From an uncultured Altererythrobacter sp. (GTDB lineage Bacteria > Pseudomonadota > Alphaproteobacteria > Sphingomonadales > Sphingomonadaceae), in assembly GCA_913055875.1 (NCBI GenBank), contig CAJXJY010000004.1, positions 62,001-126,000 of the forward strand: a DNA stretch of 64,000 bases, written 5' to 3'. The notes beneath the pieces are model-generated. The model ran no database searches and was not told the DNA's origin. It saw only the letters and a list, made by a program, of their open reading frames with translations. This document shows, piece by piece, positions 41,877 through 50,588 of the stretch (positions within the stretch are counted from its first letter, which is position 1; each line of letters begins with the position of its first letter). A program made the translations under genes and the position numbers.

Positions 41877-42739
41877 ATGCCGTCCCCGATGCGGTCCCAG
41901 CGGGCGGCGGTGAACCAGGTCCACGGCTTGATCCATTCGGCGCTGCCGTCGGTCGACCACATCATCGCGCTGGCGCGCCCGACGAGGTTGTCCTGCGGGA
42001 CGAAACCGACCCCGCCTGCGGCCTTCGCTTCGAAACGGCTGTCCTGCGAATTGTCGCGATTGTCGCCCATCAGGAAAACCGTGCCCTCGGGGACTATCCG
42101 GGGCCCCCAATCGTCGATTCCGGTTTCGCCGAAATCGAGCACTTCGTAGCTGACTCCGGAGGGCAGCGTTTCGCGGTAACGCTCATAGCGGCAATGGCCG
42201 GTACCATCGGTGCTGACTCTCGATTCGACCACTCCCCAGGCACATGGCCACGTTCGGTCGGTCTCATTCCCGGCATCGAGAGCATCGAGGTTGATCGGTT
42301 GCACGAAATCCGCAATCCGCTCCTTCTTCACCGGTTCGCCGTTGAGCACGAACACGCCGCCGCGCATCTCGACCGTGTCGCCCGGCAGGCCCATCACGCG
42401 CTTGATGTAGTCGGTCTCGTCGATCGGGTGCTTGAAGATTACCACGTCGCCGCGCTCGGGCTCGCCGGCGAAGATGCGGCCGGGGATCAGCGGCGCGTTG
42501 AGCGGCAGCGAGTATTTGGAGAACCCGTAGGGCCATTTGGCCGCGACGAGATAGTCCCCGATCATCAGCCGCGGCAGCATGCTCTCGCTGGGAATCGAGA
42601 AGGGCGAGAACAGGAAGCTGCGGAACAGCAGCGCGGCGATCGCAAGCTTGACTACGAACCACGCGAAGCTGCCCCAGCTTTCGCCCTTTTCCTCGGGCTT
42701 GTCGTCGGCCCCGGCGGGAGTTTCGGCGAGCTCGTTCAT
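41873..42739 (-). CDS. lepB: Signal peptidase I
   Basis: 288 residues from ATG 42739 (an in-frame ATG at 42766 lies inside a motif and would add nine residues). One membrane anchor (about 25-48, WFVVKLAIAALLFRSFLF) and a periplasmic S26 peptidase domain: Ser in FSPFSIPSESMLPRL and the general base Lys in YIKRVMGLPGDTVEM, and GDNRDNSQDSR for the box E. Cleaves signal peptides of exported proteins such as those annotated above. First gene of lepB-rnc-era. Confidence 0.97.
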   Translation of the reverse strand: MNELAETPAGADDKPEEKGESWGSFAWFVVKLAIAALLFRSFLFSPFSIPSESMLPRLMIGDYLVAAKWPYGFSKYSLPLNAPLIPGRIFAGEPERGDVVIFKHPIDETDYIKRVMGLPGDTVEMRGGVFVLNGEPVKKERIADFVQPINLDALDAGNETDRTWPCAWGVVESRVSTDGTGHCRYERYRETLPSGVSYEVLDFGETGIDDWGPRIVPEGTVFLMGDNRDNSQDSRFEAKAAGGVGFVPQDNLVGRASAMMWSTDGSAEWIKPWTWFTAARWDRIGDGI

Positions 42740-42745
42740 GACGCG

Positions 42746-42766
42746 GGGTGTTGACACATGTGACAC
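42746..42766 (-). promoter_or_regulatory. Shared 21-base motif, copy 2, upstream of lepB
   Basis: On the minus strand it reads TGTCACATGTGTCAACACCC, identical to 22644-22663, and ends seven bases before the lepB ATG. On the plus strand it offers TTGACA (42751-42756), pointing towards pgi. The central CACATGTG is palindromic. Function unknown. Confidence 0.5.
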
Positions 42767-42913
42767 ATTCGAACGGCGGAAAACCGCGGTCCAGCATGAA
42801 CAAGGTCACATGGGGATGCGGCTTTCGCGCGAGGCGGGAAGTCGCGGAGGGTGCTTGCAAACATGGCCCCAATCCCTAACCGGACAGGTGCCGTGTAGGA
42901 AAGGATTTTTGCG

Positions 42914-44452
42914 ATGACCGACGCCGTCTCCGCCGCATGGGAACGCATCGAGGCCGCGCCGCGCCGCACCTTGCGCGAACTGTTCCGCGAGGAGGAGGGG
43001 CGCGTCGATGCGCTTGCGACGCGGCTCGAATGGGGTGCCAGGGAAGATGGGGGCGAGACGGCCGGCGGGATCCGCTTCGACTGGTCGAAGACGCATCTCG
43101 ACGGCGAACTTCTCGGCGCATTCGAGGCGCTGGCCGAGGCATGCGATTTCGCTCGCCAGCGCGAGCTGCTGCTGTCGGGTGCCAAGGTCAACGTCACCGA
43201 AGGACGCGCGGCCGAGCACACCGCGCAGCGCGGCGTCGGGGCGGAGGCCTCGGTCGAGGAAGCGGCGGCGCTGCATCAGCGGATGAGGCTGCTGGTCGAG
43301 GCGATCCATCAGGGTGCGCTCGGCGAAGTAAAGCACCTGATCCATATCGGCATCGGCGGCAGTGCGCTCGGGCCCAAGCTGGCGGTCGACGCGCTTACCC
43401 GCGATCTGGCGCTGGTCGACGTCCATGTCGTGTCCAACATCGACGGGCTGGCGCTCGAACAGGCCTTCGCGGCGTGCGATCCGGCGACGACGCTGGTCGC
43501 GGTGGCGAGCAAGACTTTCACTACCATCGAGACCATGACCAATGCCGAAAGCGCGCTCAAATGGCTGGAGCAGGGCGGGGTATCCGATCCGACCGGCCGC
43601 GTGATCGCGCTTACCGCGAGCCCCGACAAGGCGGTCGAATGGGGCGTCGACGAGACGCGCGTGCTGCCGTTCCCCGAGACCGTCGGCGGGCGCTATTCGC
43701 TGTGGTCGAGTATCGGCTTCCCGGTCGCGCTCGCCTGCGGGTGGGGCGAGTTCGCGGCGATGCTCGCGGGCGGGCAGGCGATGGACGAGCATTTCCGCGA
43801 TGCCGACGGCCGCGCCAACCTGCCGCTGCGCGCGGCGTTTGCCGACCAATATTACACGCAGGTGCGAGGGTGCCAGACGCGCGCGGTGTTCGCATACGAC
43901 GAGCGGCTCGCTTTGCTGCCCGACTATCTCCAGCAGCTCGAGATGGAATCGAACGGCAAGCGCGTGACCGCGGACGGCAAGCCGGTCGATGGCGAGACCG
44001 CGCCGGTCACCTGGGGCGGGGTCGGCACCGACGCGCAGCACGCGGTGTTCCAGCTGCTCCACCAGGGCACGCACCTGATCCCGGTCGATTTTCTGGCCGC
44101 CATCGCGCCCGGCGACGACCTAGACCAGGCGCACCACCGCATCCTGCTGACCAACTGCTTCGCGCAAGGCGCCGCGCTGATGGCCGGAGACAAGGGCGAC
44201 GATCCCGCGCGCCACTTCCCCGGCGACCGTCCCAGCGCGACCATGCTGTGCGACGATCTCGACGCGGCGACACTGGGCGCGCTGATCGCCTTTCACGAGC
44301 ACCGGGTGTTCGCCAATGCGGTGCTGACGGGGATCAACCCGTTCGACCAGTTCGGGGTCGAACTGGGCAAACGGATGGCGAAGGATATCGAGGCGGGGGG
44401 GCAGAGCTTCGATGCGAGTACGGAGGCGTTGCTGGCGGCGGCGGGGTTGTAA
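42914..44452 (+). CDS. pgi: Glucose-6-phosphate isomerase
   Basis: 512 residues. Interconverts glucose-6-phosphate and fructose-6-phosphate, linking glycolysis/gluconeogenesis to the substrate of OtsA. Signatures include IGIGGSALGPKLAV, VVSNIDGLALEQAF, FTTIETMTNA, GRYSLWSSIG and GTDAQHAVFQLLHQGT (catalytic Glu/His) plus VFANAVLTGINPFDQFGVELGK at the C-terminus. Slightly shorter than E. coli Pgi but with all domains. ATG 42914, 174 bases from the divergent lepB. Confidence 0.96.
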   Translation: MTDAVSAAWERIEAAPRRTLRELFREEEGRVDALATRLEWGAREDGGETAGGIRFDWSKTHLDGELLGAFEALAEACDFARQRELLLSGAKVNVTEGRAAEHTAQRGVGAEASVEEAAALHQRMRLLVEAIHQGALGEVKHLIHIGIGGSALGPKLAVDALTRDLALVDVHVVSNIDGLALEQAFAACDPATTLVAVASKTFTTIETMTNAESALKWLEQGGVSDPTGRVIALTASPDKAVEWGVDETRVLPFPETVGGRYSLWSSIGFPVALACGWGEFAAMLAGGQAMDEHFRDADGRANLPLRAAFADQYYTQVRGCQTRAVFAYDERLALLPDYLQQLEMESNGKRVTADGKPVDGETAPVTWGGVGTDAQHAVFQLLHQGTHLIPVDFLAAIAPGDDLDQAHHRILLTNCFAQGAALMAGDKGDDPARHFPGDRPSATMLCDDLDAATLGALIAFHEHRVFANAVLTGINPFDQFGVELGKRMAKDIEAGGQSFDASTEALLAAAGL

Positions 44453-44586
44453 ACAGCCTTATCCAGCGCCCTGTTACTCGTATCGATGAGATTTTGGCAG
44501 TCATCGAGCAGCGGAGACCGTTGACGACGATATTCCTTTTTAACCAGGTCGGTTGAGTTACCTTGCCGGCAACGATGATTTTTTCT

Positions 44587-44862
44587 CTAGCTGTTTTGCG
44601 CAGCGTGGCTGACCTGCAATATTGTCACACCATTCTCCGCGACCACATAGAAGATCAGATAGTTTCCGTAGATCCGTCGCCGCACACCAAGGTTTTCGTA
44701 GCCTTCTGCCAACGGAAACCTGCTGGGAAACTCTGCTAGGCCGGCGCAAGCCTCTCGCAATTCAATCACGAAGCTGATCGCCCTAGACGGGTTGTCGCGC
44801 GCGATATAGTCGCCGATGATCTCGAAACTGGCCTCGGCGGCATCCGAGAAGATAACTTTCAC
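44587..44862 (-). CDS. ParE/RelE-type toxin, second module
   Basis: 91 residues, start overlapping the antitoxin stop by four bases. RelE/ParE fold: KVIFSDAAEASFEIIGDYIA at the N-terminus and GVRRRIYGNYLIFYVVAENG with VSHAAQNS at the end. It does not closely resemble the ParE at 21305. Probably inhibits gyrase or cleaves mRNA when free of antitoxin. The surrounding 44.5-45.2 kb has lower GC, consistent with acquisition. Confidence 0.9.
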   Translation of the reverse strand: MKVIFSDAAEASFEIIGDYIARDNPSRAISFVIELREACAGLAEFPSRFPLAEGYENLGVRRRIYGNYLIFYVVAENGVTILQVSHAAQNS

Positions 44863-45107
44863 GATTGCTCGTCGAGCATTGCCCGGTATTTGGCTTCGAG
44901 CCGGTCGAACACTTCGTCGGCAGGCTTGACGCGACCGGCTTTAACGTCAGCGAGACCTCGTGCGATTGCGGCGGCGAGCCGCGCCTCGCGGTCCTGGATC
45001 AGGCGGACGCCTTCGCGCAGCACCTCGCTCTTGGAATTGTAGCGGCCATTGGTCACCATCTCGGCGACGAATTTTTCCAGCGGTTCGCCCAAATCAGCGC
45101 TAATCAT
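44859..45107 (-). CDS. ParD/CC2985-type antitoxin, second module
   Basis: 82 residues from ATG 45107 with GGAGG upstream (longer ORF starts lack one). Ribbon-helix-helix: SADLGEPLEKFVAEMVTNG then YNSKSEVLREGVRLIQDREA. The C-terminus (PADEVFDRLEAKYRAMLDE) is the toxin-binding helix. Autoregulation probably through the TTATCAA repeats at 45127-45143. Confidence 0.92.
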   Translation of the reverse strand: MISADLGEPLEKFVAEMVTNGRYNSKSEVLREGVRLIQDREARLAAAIARGLADVKAGRVKPADEVFDRLEAKYRAMLDEQS

Positions 45108-45126
45108 GGTGCGGCCTCCAATGCTT

Positions 45127-45162
45127 TTATCAACAGTTATCAAACATCTTGCGCGATTGCAA
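45127..45162 (-). promoter_or_regulatory. Candidate promoter/operator of the second TA module
   Basis: Read on the minus strand: TTGCAA (45162-45157), a 17-base spacer, then TAACTG (45139-45134). Two direct repeats TTATCAA (plus strand, 45127-45133 and 45137-45143) sit ten bases apart, one DNA turn, around the -10, a typical ribbon-helix-helix arrangement. Confidence 0.55.
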
Positions 45163-45376
45163 TTGACTTCCGCGCCGCCCACCCCCACATGCGCGCCATC
45201 GAAACGCCCGCCAGCGTGAAGCGGCGGCGCGAGACAGCGTCAGCCCCGGCAGCGTTTCGGTCATTTTTCCAGAGACTTCCCTTTTCACGCGGGTCGTTTT
45301 GACACCCGCGCCGCGCCCGGATTCCGCGAGGAATCCGTCGAGCGCGCCGCATGATATGCGAGTTTAGACAACTAGA

Positions 45377-46753
45377 ATGACAACCACTTTCGACCAGAGT
45401 CTTCGTTTTGAAGATTTGGGGCTCTCGCAGCCCGTGCTCCAGGCCCTCGACATGAAGGGCTATTCCGAACCCACCCCGATCCAGGCGCAGGCGATCCCGC
45501 CGGTGCTTGCGGGGCGCGACCTGATGGGGATCGCGCAGACCGGCACCGGCAAGACCGCCGCCTTCATGCTCCCGAGCATCGATCGCCTCCGCGACGCCGA
45601 TAACCAGACGCCGTTCAAATCGTGCCGCATGCTGGTGCTCGCGCCGACGCGCGAGCTGGCCGGGCAGATCGCCCAGTCGGCCAAGGATTACGGCGCGCTC
45701 GCGGGGCTCAAGGTGCACTCGATCGTCGGCGGCACTTCGGTCAACAAGGATCGCAACAAGCTCCACCGCGGCACCGATATCCTCGTCGCCACGCCGGGCC
45801 GGCTGCTCGACCTGATCGACCAGAAGGCGTTCCGGCTCGACGGGGTCGAGATCCTCGTCCTCGACGAGGCCGACCAGATGCTCGATCTCGGCTTCATCCA
45901 TGCGCTGCGCAAGATCAGCGAACTGGTGCCCGCGGGCCGCCAGACGCTGTTCTTCAGCGCCACCATGCCGGGGCAGATCAAGGAACTGGTGGGCAAATAC
46001 TGCCACGATCCGGTCCATGTCAGCGTCACCCCCGCGGCGACGACGGCGGAGCGGATCGACCAGTACCTGTTCATGGTCCAGCAGGACGAGAAACAGGCGC
46101 TGCTTGAACTGGTGCTCAGCGAGCGTCACCCGGTGCCGGGCAGCTTCGAACGCGTGCTGATCTTCGCGCGGACCAAGCACGGCTGCGACCGGGTGGTGAA
46201 GAAGCTCGCCCAGCGCGGCATCCCCGCCAACGCGATCCACGGCAACAAGAGCCAGCCGCAGCGCGAACGCGCGCTGGGCGAGTTCAAGTCGGCGAAGAAC
46301 CCGATCCTCGTCGCGACCGACGTCGCCGCGCGCGGGATCGATATTCCGGGCGTCAGCCACGTGATCAATTACGAGCTGCCCAACGTGCCCGAGCAATATG
46401 TCCACCGCATCGGCCGCACCGCGCGCGCCGGGCGCGACGGGGTCGCGATCGCCTTCTGCGCCGAGGATGAACGGGCCTATCTGAAGGATATCCGCAAGAC
46501 CACCGACGCCGAATTCGAGCGTCTGCCTCTGCCCGAGAATTTCCGTGCCGTTGTGGAAGGCGTCGGCCCGACCAAGCCGCCGCCCAAGCAGCCGCGCCAG
46601 CGCGTGCAGCCCAAGCCCAAGGGCGGCGCTCCGGCTGGCGGCAAGCCCAACCGCAAGCACCCGAACCGCAAGGGCAAGCCTGCCCATGCGGGGCAGGGCA
46701 GGCCGGGCGGCGGCCAGCGCCGCAACCGGCGGCGGCGCTCGGCGAACAGCTGA
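45377..46753 (+). CDS. DEAD-box ATP-dependent RNA helicase (RhlE-like)
   Basis: 458 residues. Q motif (GYSEPTPIQAQAIP), motif I AQTGTGKT, Ia PTRELAGQ, II LDEADQML, III FSATMP, V TDVAARGIDIPG and VI HRIGRTARAG. A basic, Gly/Pro/Lys/Arg-rich tail of about 60 residues follows (KPKGGAPAGGKPNRKHPNRK), typical of RNA-binding RhlE-type helicases in ribosome assembly and cold adaptation. The start at 45377 follows a 269-base gap in which the TA promoter occupies one end and nothing else is recognisable. Confidence 0.94.
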   Translation: MTTTFDQSLRFEDLGLSQPVLQALDMKGYSEPTPIQAQAIPPVLAGRDLMGIAQTGTGKTAAFMLPSIDRLRDADNQTPFKSCRMLVLAPTRELAGQIAQSAKDYGALAGLKVHSIVGGTSVNKDRNKLHRGTDILVATPGRLLDLIDQKAFRLDGVEILVLDEADQMLDLGFIHALRKISELVPAGRQTLFFSATMPGQIKELVGKYCHDPVHVSVTPAATTAERIDQYLFMVQQDEKQALLELVLSERHPVPGSFERVLIFARTKHGCDRVVKKLAQRGIPANAIHGNKSQPQRERALGEFKSAKNPILVATDVAARGIDIPGVSHVINYELPNVPEQYVHRIGRTARAGRDGVAIAFCAEDERAYLKDIRKTTDAEFERLPLPENFRAVVEGVGPTKPPPKQPRQRVQPKPKGGAPAGGKPNRKHPNRKGKPAHAGQGRPGGGQRRNRRRRSANS

Positions 46754-46760
46754 CGGCGGC

Positions 46761-47861
46761 CTACGCCGCCCGCTTCAACTCGCCGTTCACCTCGACCGGC
46801 TCCGCCGCCACCAGACGCGTCCGGGCGAACGCCTCGGGCCGGTGGTCGGCGAGCCATTCGAGCATCCCTTCGCGGATATCGCATCTGAGGTCGAACAGCG
46901 TCGGCGAGTCCTTCGCGCTCATCAGCAGGCGGACTTCGATCGCGTCGCGGGTGGTCTCGGTCACCTGCGTCACCTGCACGCGGCCGTCCCAGCGCGCGTT
47001 GGCCTCGACCTGCCGCTCGAACTCCTCGCGGATCGGGCCGATCCTGGTCGACGGATCGAGGTAGAGCATCACCGAGCCGAGCAGTTGCGCGGTGGTCTTG
47101 GTCCAGTTCTGGAACGCACCTTCGAGGAAGCGCGTGGTCGGCACGATCAGGCGGCGCTCGTCCCAGATCTTGACCACGACATAGGTGGTGCGGATGTCCT
47201 CGATCCAGCCCCATTCGCCTTCGATGATGACGACATCGTCGATATTGACCGGCTCGGTCAGCGCCATCTGCACGCCCGCGATCAGCGATTTGAGCGCGGG
47301 TTGCGCCGCCGCGCCGACCGCGAGCCCGGCCAGCCCGGCCGAGGCGACCAGCGTCAGCCCGACATCGCGCACGCCCGGGATCGACAGCAGCATCAACCCA
47401 ACGGTGACGAACACCACTACGAAACTCGCAATCCGGTTGAACATGGCGAGCTTGGTGCGCTTGCGCCGCGCTTTCAAATTGTCGGCCACGGTGATGTCGG
47501 CCTGCAGCGCCATCGCCTCGACCAGCGCATGCAGGATCGCGACAACTACCCAGCCGACCAGCGCGGGCATGGCGAACCCGGCGACTTTCTCCCACAATTC
47601 GTCGAGTATCGGCGATTCGCGCGCGGCGAGCACCAGCGCGAGCGCCACCAGCGCATACCGGGTCGGGCGGGCGAGCCGCCGGACGAGGATATTGTCGGCC
47701 TCGCTGTCGCTGGCCCGCGCGACATGGTGCAGCGTACGGAACACCAGCCAGTGGACCGCAAGTGCGAATGAGACGGCCAGCGCCCCCGCACCCAGCGCAT
47801 AGGCAAGCTGTTCGACCCAGGCCGGCTGGCCGGCGAAGAAAGTGGAAATCTGTTCTGGCAT
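46761..47861 (-). CDS. MscS-family mechanosensitive ion channel
   Basis: 366 residues from ATG 47861 (GGAGGA just upstream). Five hydrophobic helices precede the MscS pore helix (about 185-205, LTLVASAGLAGLAVGAAAQPALKSL) and the beta-domain with NIDDVVIIEGEWGWIEDIRTTYVVVKIW and PTTRFLEGAFQNWTK. It should open under hypo-osmotic shock and release solutes, complementing trehalose accumulation. It is convergent with the helicase gene, eight bases apart. Confidence 0.92.
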   Translation of the reverse strand: MPEQISTFFAGQPAWVEQLAYALGAGALAVSFALAVHWLVFRTLHHVARASDSEADNILVRRLARPTRYALVALALVLAARESPILDELWEKVAGFAMPALVGWVVVAILHALVEAMALQADITVADNLKARRKRTKLAMFNRIASFVVVFVTVGLMLLSIPGVRDVGLTLVASAGLAGLAVGAAAQPALKSLIAGVQMALTEPVNIDDVVIIEGEWGWIEDIRTTYVVVKIWDERRLIVPTTRFLEGAFQNWTKTTAQLLGSVMLYLDPSTRIGPIREEFERQVEANARWDGRVQVTQVTETTRDAIEVRLLMSAKDSPTLFDLRCDIREGMLEWLADHRPEAFARTRLVAAEPVEVNGELKRAA

Positions 47862-48020
47862 CGGCTCCTCCGATAGAGTTTCGATGCCTATCAAGCGCTC
47901 GTCCCGAGACCTTGTCGTGCAAGCCTAGGGGAGAGCGCCGCGGATTTCGAGTCTGCCGCACGGTTGCCCCATCGCCCCGCCGCCGCCATATCGCGCGCTC
48001 ACGCTGACAGGAGCGCGTAC

Positions 48021-49385
48021 ATGGCCGCGAGTAAATCCGACGACTACGATTACGACCTCTTCACCATCGGTGCCGGCTCGGGCGGGGTGCGCGCGAGCCG
48101 GGTCGCCGCGGCGCACGGGGCCAAGGTCGCCATCGCCGAGGAGCACCGCGTCGGCGGCACCTGCGTGATCCGCGGCTGCGTGCCGAAGAAGATGCTCGTC
48201 TATGGCGCGCATTTTGCCGAGGATCTGGAGGATTGCCGGCAATTCGGCTGGACGGTCGAGAACAAGAGCTTCGACTGGGTCAAGCTGCGCGACCACGTGC
48301 TGTCCGATGTCGACCGGCTCAACGGGCTCTACACCGAGACGCTCGAGAACCACGATGTCGAAATCTTCCACGAACGCGCCGAGCTGACCGGCAAGCACGA
48401 GATCACGCTGGCGAGCGGCAAGGTCGTGACCGCCAAATACATCCTCATCGCCACCGGCGCGCGTCCGCATATTCCCGATTGCCCCGGCCACGAACTCGGC
48501 ATCACCAGCAACGAGGCGTTCCATCTCGACGCGATCCCGAAACGCATCCTGATCGCAGGCGGGGGCTATATCGCCAACGAATTCGCGGGCATCTTCAACG
48601 AGTTCGGCAGCCATGTGACGATCATCAACCGCTCCGACCAGCTGCTGCGCCACTACGACGAGAGCCTGCGCGACCGACTGCTGCAGATCAGCATGATGAA
48701 GGGGATCGATTTCCGCTTCCACGCCGAATTCCGCGGGATCGAGAAGACCGAAGAGGGCTGTCTCAAGGTCTCGATGACGAAGCATGACGATATCGAGGTC
48801 GATTGCGTGATGTTCGCCACCGGCCGCGTGCCCAACACCGAAGGGCTCGGGCTCGACAAGGCCGGCGTGAAGCTGGGCGACAAGGGCGAGGTGGTCGTCG
48901 ACCGTTTCAGCAAGACCAGTGTCGACCATATCTACGCGGTCGGCGACGTCACCGACCGGGTGCAGCTGACCCCGGTCGCGATCCGCGAGGGGCAGGCGTT
49001 CGCCGATACCGTGTTCGGCGATGGCGATCCGGTCGCGGTCGACCACAATTGCATCCCCAGCGCGGTGTTCAGCCACCCGCCGATAGCCGCGGTCGGGATG
49101 ACCGAAGGCGAGGCGCGCAACAAGCTCGGCAACATCAAGGTCTACCAGTCGGATTTCCGCCCGATGAAGAACGTCGTCGCGGGCCGCAACGAGCGCGGCC
49201 TCTACAAGATGATCACCGACGCGGCGAACGGCAGGATCGTCGGCATCGGCATGATCGGGCCCGAGGCGCCCGAGATCATGCAGGCCGCCGCGGTGGCGGT
49301 GAAGGCAGGGCTGACCAAGGCGGACTTCGATGCCACCACCGCGATCCACCCGACCATGGCGGAGGAACTGGTGCTGCTGCGGTAG
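48021..49385 (+). CDS. gor: Glutathione-disulfide reductase
   Basis: 454 residues from ATG 48021. FAD site GAGSGGVRASRVAA; redox Cys pair in GGTCVIRGCVPKKMLVYG; NAD(P) motif AGGGYIANEFAG with an INRS next strand; C-terminal HPTMAEELVLL supplying the catalytic His. It regenerates GSH with NADPH. The two thiol systems, trxB and gor, both lie in this window but are not linked in an operon. The upstream gap faces the divergent MscS gene. Confidence 0.95.
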   Translation: MAASKSDDYDYDLFTIGAGSGGVRASRVAAAHGAKVAIAEEHRVGGTCVIRGCVPKKMLVYGAHFAEDLEDCRQFGWTVENKSFDWVKLRDHVLSDVDRLNGLYTETLENHDVEIFHERAELTGKHEITLASGKVVTAKYILIATGARPHIPDCPGHELGITSNEAFHLDAIPKRILIAGGGYIANEFAGIFNEFGSHVTIINRSDQLLRHYDESLRDRLLQISMMKGIDFRFHAEFRGIEKTEEGCLKVSMTKHDDIEVDCVMFATGRVPNTEGLGLDKAGVKLGDKGEVVVDRFSKTSVDHIYAVGDVTDRVQLTPVAIREGQAFADTVFGDGDPVAVDHNCIPSAVFSHPPIAAVGMTEGEARNKLGNIKVYQSDFRPMKNVVAGRNERGLYKMITDAANGRIVGIGMIGPEAPEIMQAAAVAVKAGLTKADFDATTAIHPTMAEELVLLR

Positions 49386-49394
49386 GCGCGCTGT

Positions 49395-49508
49395 CCCTCA
49401 TCCAAGCTCCGCTAGCTCCTGGCGGAGCAAGCTGCGCTATCCTTCTCCCCTGGGGAGAAGGATACGAAGCCTTACGAGCGTAGCGAGTTAGGCGAAGTTG
49501 GATGAGGG
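49395..49508. repeat. Inverted repeat, 'CCCTCATCCAA' family
   Basis: CCCTCATCCAA (49395-49405) and TTGGATGAGGG (49498-49508) are the outer arms; GCTCCGCTAGC and GAGCGTAGCGAG-type segments lie inside; and the centre is the perfect palindrome ATCCTTCTCCCC/GGGGAGAAGGAT. A complex hairpin typical of sphingomonad repeats, here between gor and the reductase pair. Confidence 0.85.
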
Positions 49509-49568
49509 GCAAGGCCCGTTGCCGATTGCAACCTGTTGCGGTAATCTCCGCACGAGAGGAGACAGGCA

Positions 49569-50588
49569 ATGGCGGGCACGGTTCTGGTCACGGGCGGCAC
49601 GGGCTATATCGGCGGCGAGGTGATCGAGCAGCTGCTGGCGAAGGGCTATACGATCCACACCACCGTCCGCAACAAGGCGAAGAGCGAACCCAAACTGCGC
49701 GCGCGCTGGCCCGATGCGGGCGAGCGCCTAAAAGTCTTCCAGGCCGACCTGATGGACGATGCCGGCTGGGCCGAGGCCAATGCCGGCTGCGATGCGGTGG
49801 CGCATGTCGCCTCGCCGTTCCCGATGGGTATTCCCAAGGACAAGGACGAGCTGGTCATCCCCGCGCGCGAGGGCACGCTGCGCGCGCTCAAATTCGCGCA
49901 TGCGGCGGGGATCGACCGCTTCGTCCAGACCAGCTCGGCCGCCGCGATCGCCTACGGCCAGCCGGAGAAGGACCATTTCGACTACACCGACTGGACCAAC
50001 CTGACCGCGAACGTCCCGCCCTATATCGAATCGAAGACCGTCGCCGAACGCGCCGCGCGCGACTGGGTCGCGGCGAACGTGCCGAACATGACCTTCTGCT
50101 CGGTCAACCCGGTGGCGGTGTTCGGGCCGGTCTACGATTCGGACGTTTCGACCAGCATCGAGCTGGTCAAGAAGATCGTCGACGGGTCGATCCCGCTGAT
50201 CCCGAACATGGGTATCTGCGTCACGGACGTGCGCGATGTCGCCGAGGCGCATGTCCGCGCGATCGAGGCGCCGGCGGAGAAAGTCCGCGGCGAGCGCTTT
50301 CCGACTTCGGAAAAATTCCTGTGGATTCGCGACATGGCCGAAGCGGTGCGGGCGCGCGTACCCGAACATGCCGGCAAGGTGCCGAAACGGCCGATGCCCG
50401 ACTGGCTGGTGAAGCTGCTCGCGCTGTTCATGGACGAGATGAAGCAGATCAAGGGCGAACTCGGCAATGTCCGCGACGTGTCGGGCAAGCATACCGAGGA
50501 GGTACTCGGTTTCACCTTCATCCCGGCGGAGCAGACGCTGGAAGATACCGTGCGGAGCCTGGTCGAAAAAGGGATCGTGAAAGCCTGA
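49569..50588 (+). CDS. NAD(P)-dependent epimerase/reductase (dihydroflavonol-4-reductase-like)
   Basis: 339 residues, extended short-chain dehydrogenase. Rossmann motif VLVTGGTGYIGGEVIEQLL; VAHVASPFPMG; active-site Tyr-x3-Lys in PPYIESKTVAERAARDW; substrate region 'GICVTDVRDVAEAHVRAIEA'. This resembles the DFR/cinnamoyl-reductase subfamily, which reduces aldehydes or ketones with NADPH; the physiological substrate is unknown. The stop shares one base with the start of the next short-chain reductase, so the pair is an operon. Confidence 0.88.
   Translation: MAGTVLVTGGTGYIGGEVIEQLLAKGYTIHTTVRNKAKSEPKLRARWPDAGERLKVFQADLMDDAGWAEANAGCDAVAHVASPFPMGIPKDKDELVIPAREGTLRALKFAHAAGIDRFVQTSSAAAIAYGQPEKDHFDYTDWTNLTANVPPYIESKTVAERAARDWVAANVPNMTFCSVNPVAVFGPVYDSDVSTSIELVKKIVDGSIPLIPNMGICVTDVRDVAEAHVRAIEAPAEKVRGERFPTSEKFLWIRDMAEAVRARVPEHAGKVPKRPMPDWLVKLLALFMDEMKQIKGELGNVRDVSGKHTEEVLGFTFIPAEQTLEDTVRSLVEKGIVKA

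Noticed and set aside
44453-44586. Small gene between pgi and the second toxin
   Set aside because: AT-richer DNA with no start codon and ribosome-binding site pair leading to a credible frame; treated as plain intergenic.
45140-46687. Long minus-strand frame opposite the DEAD-box helicase
   Set aside because: Mirror of the helicase codons; no domain or ribosome-binding site. Its short tail over 45140-45298 has no recognisable product either.
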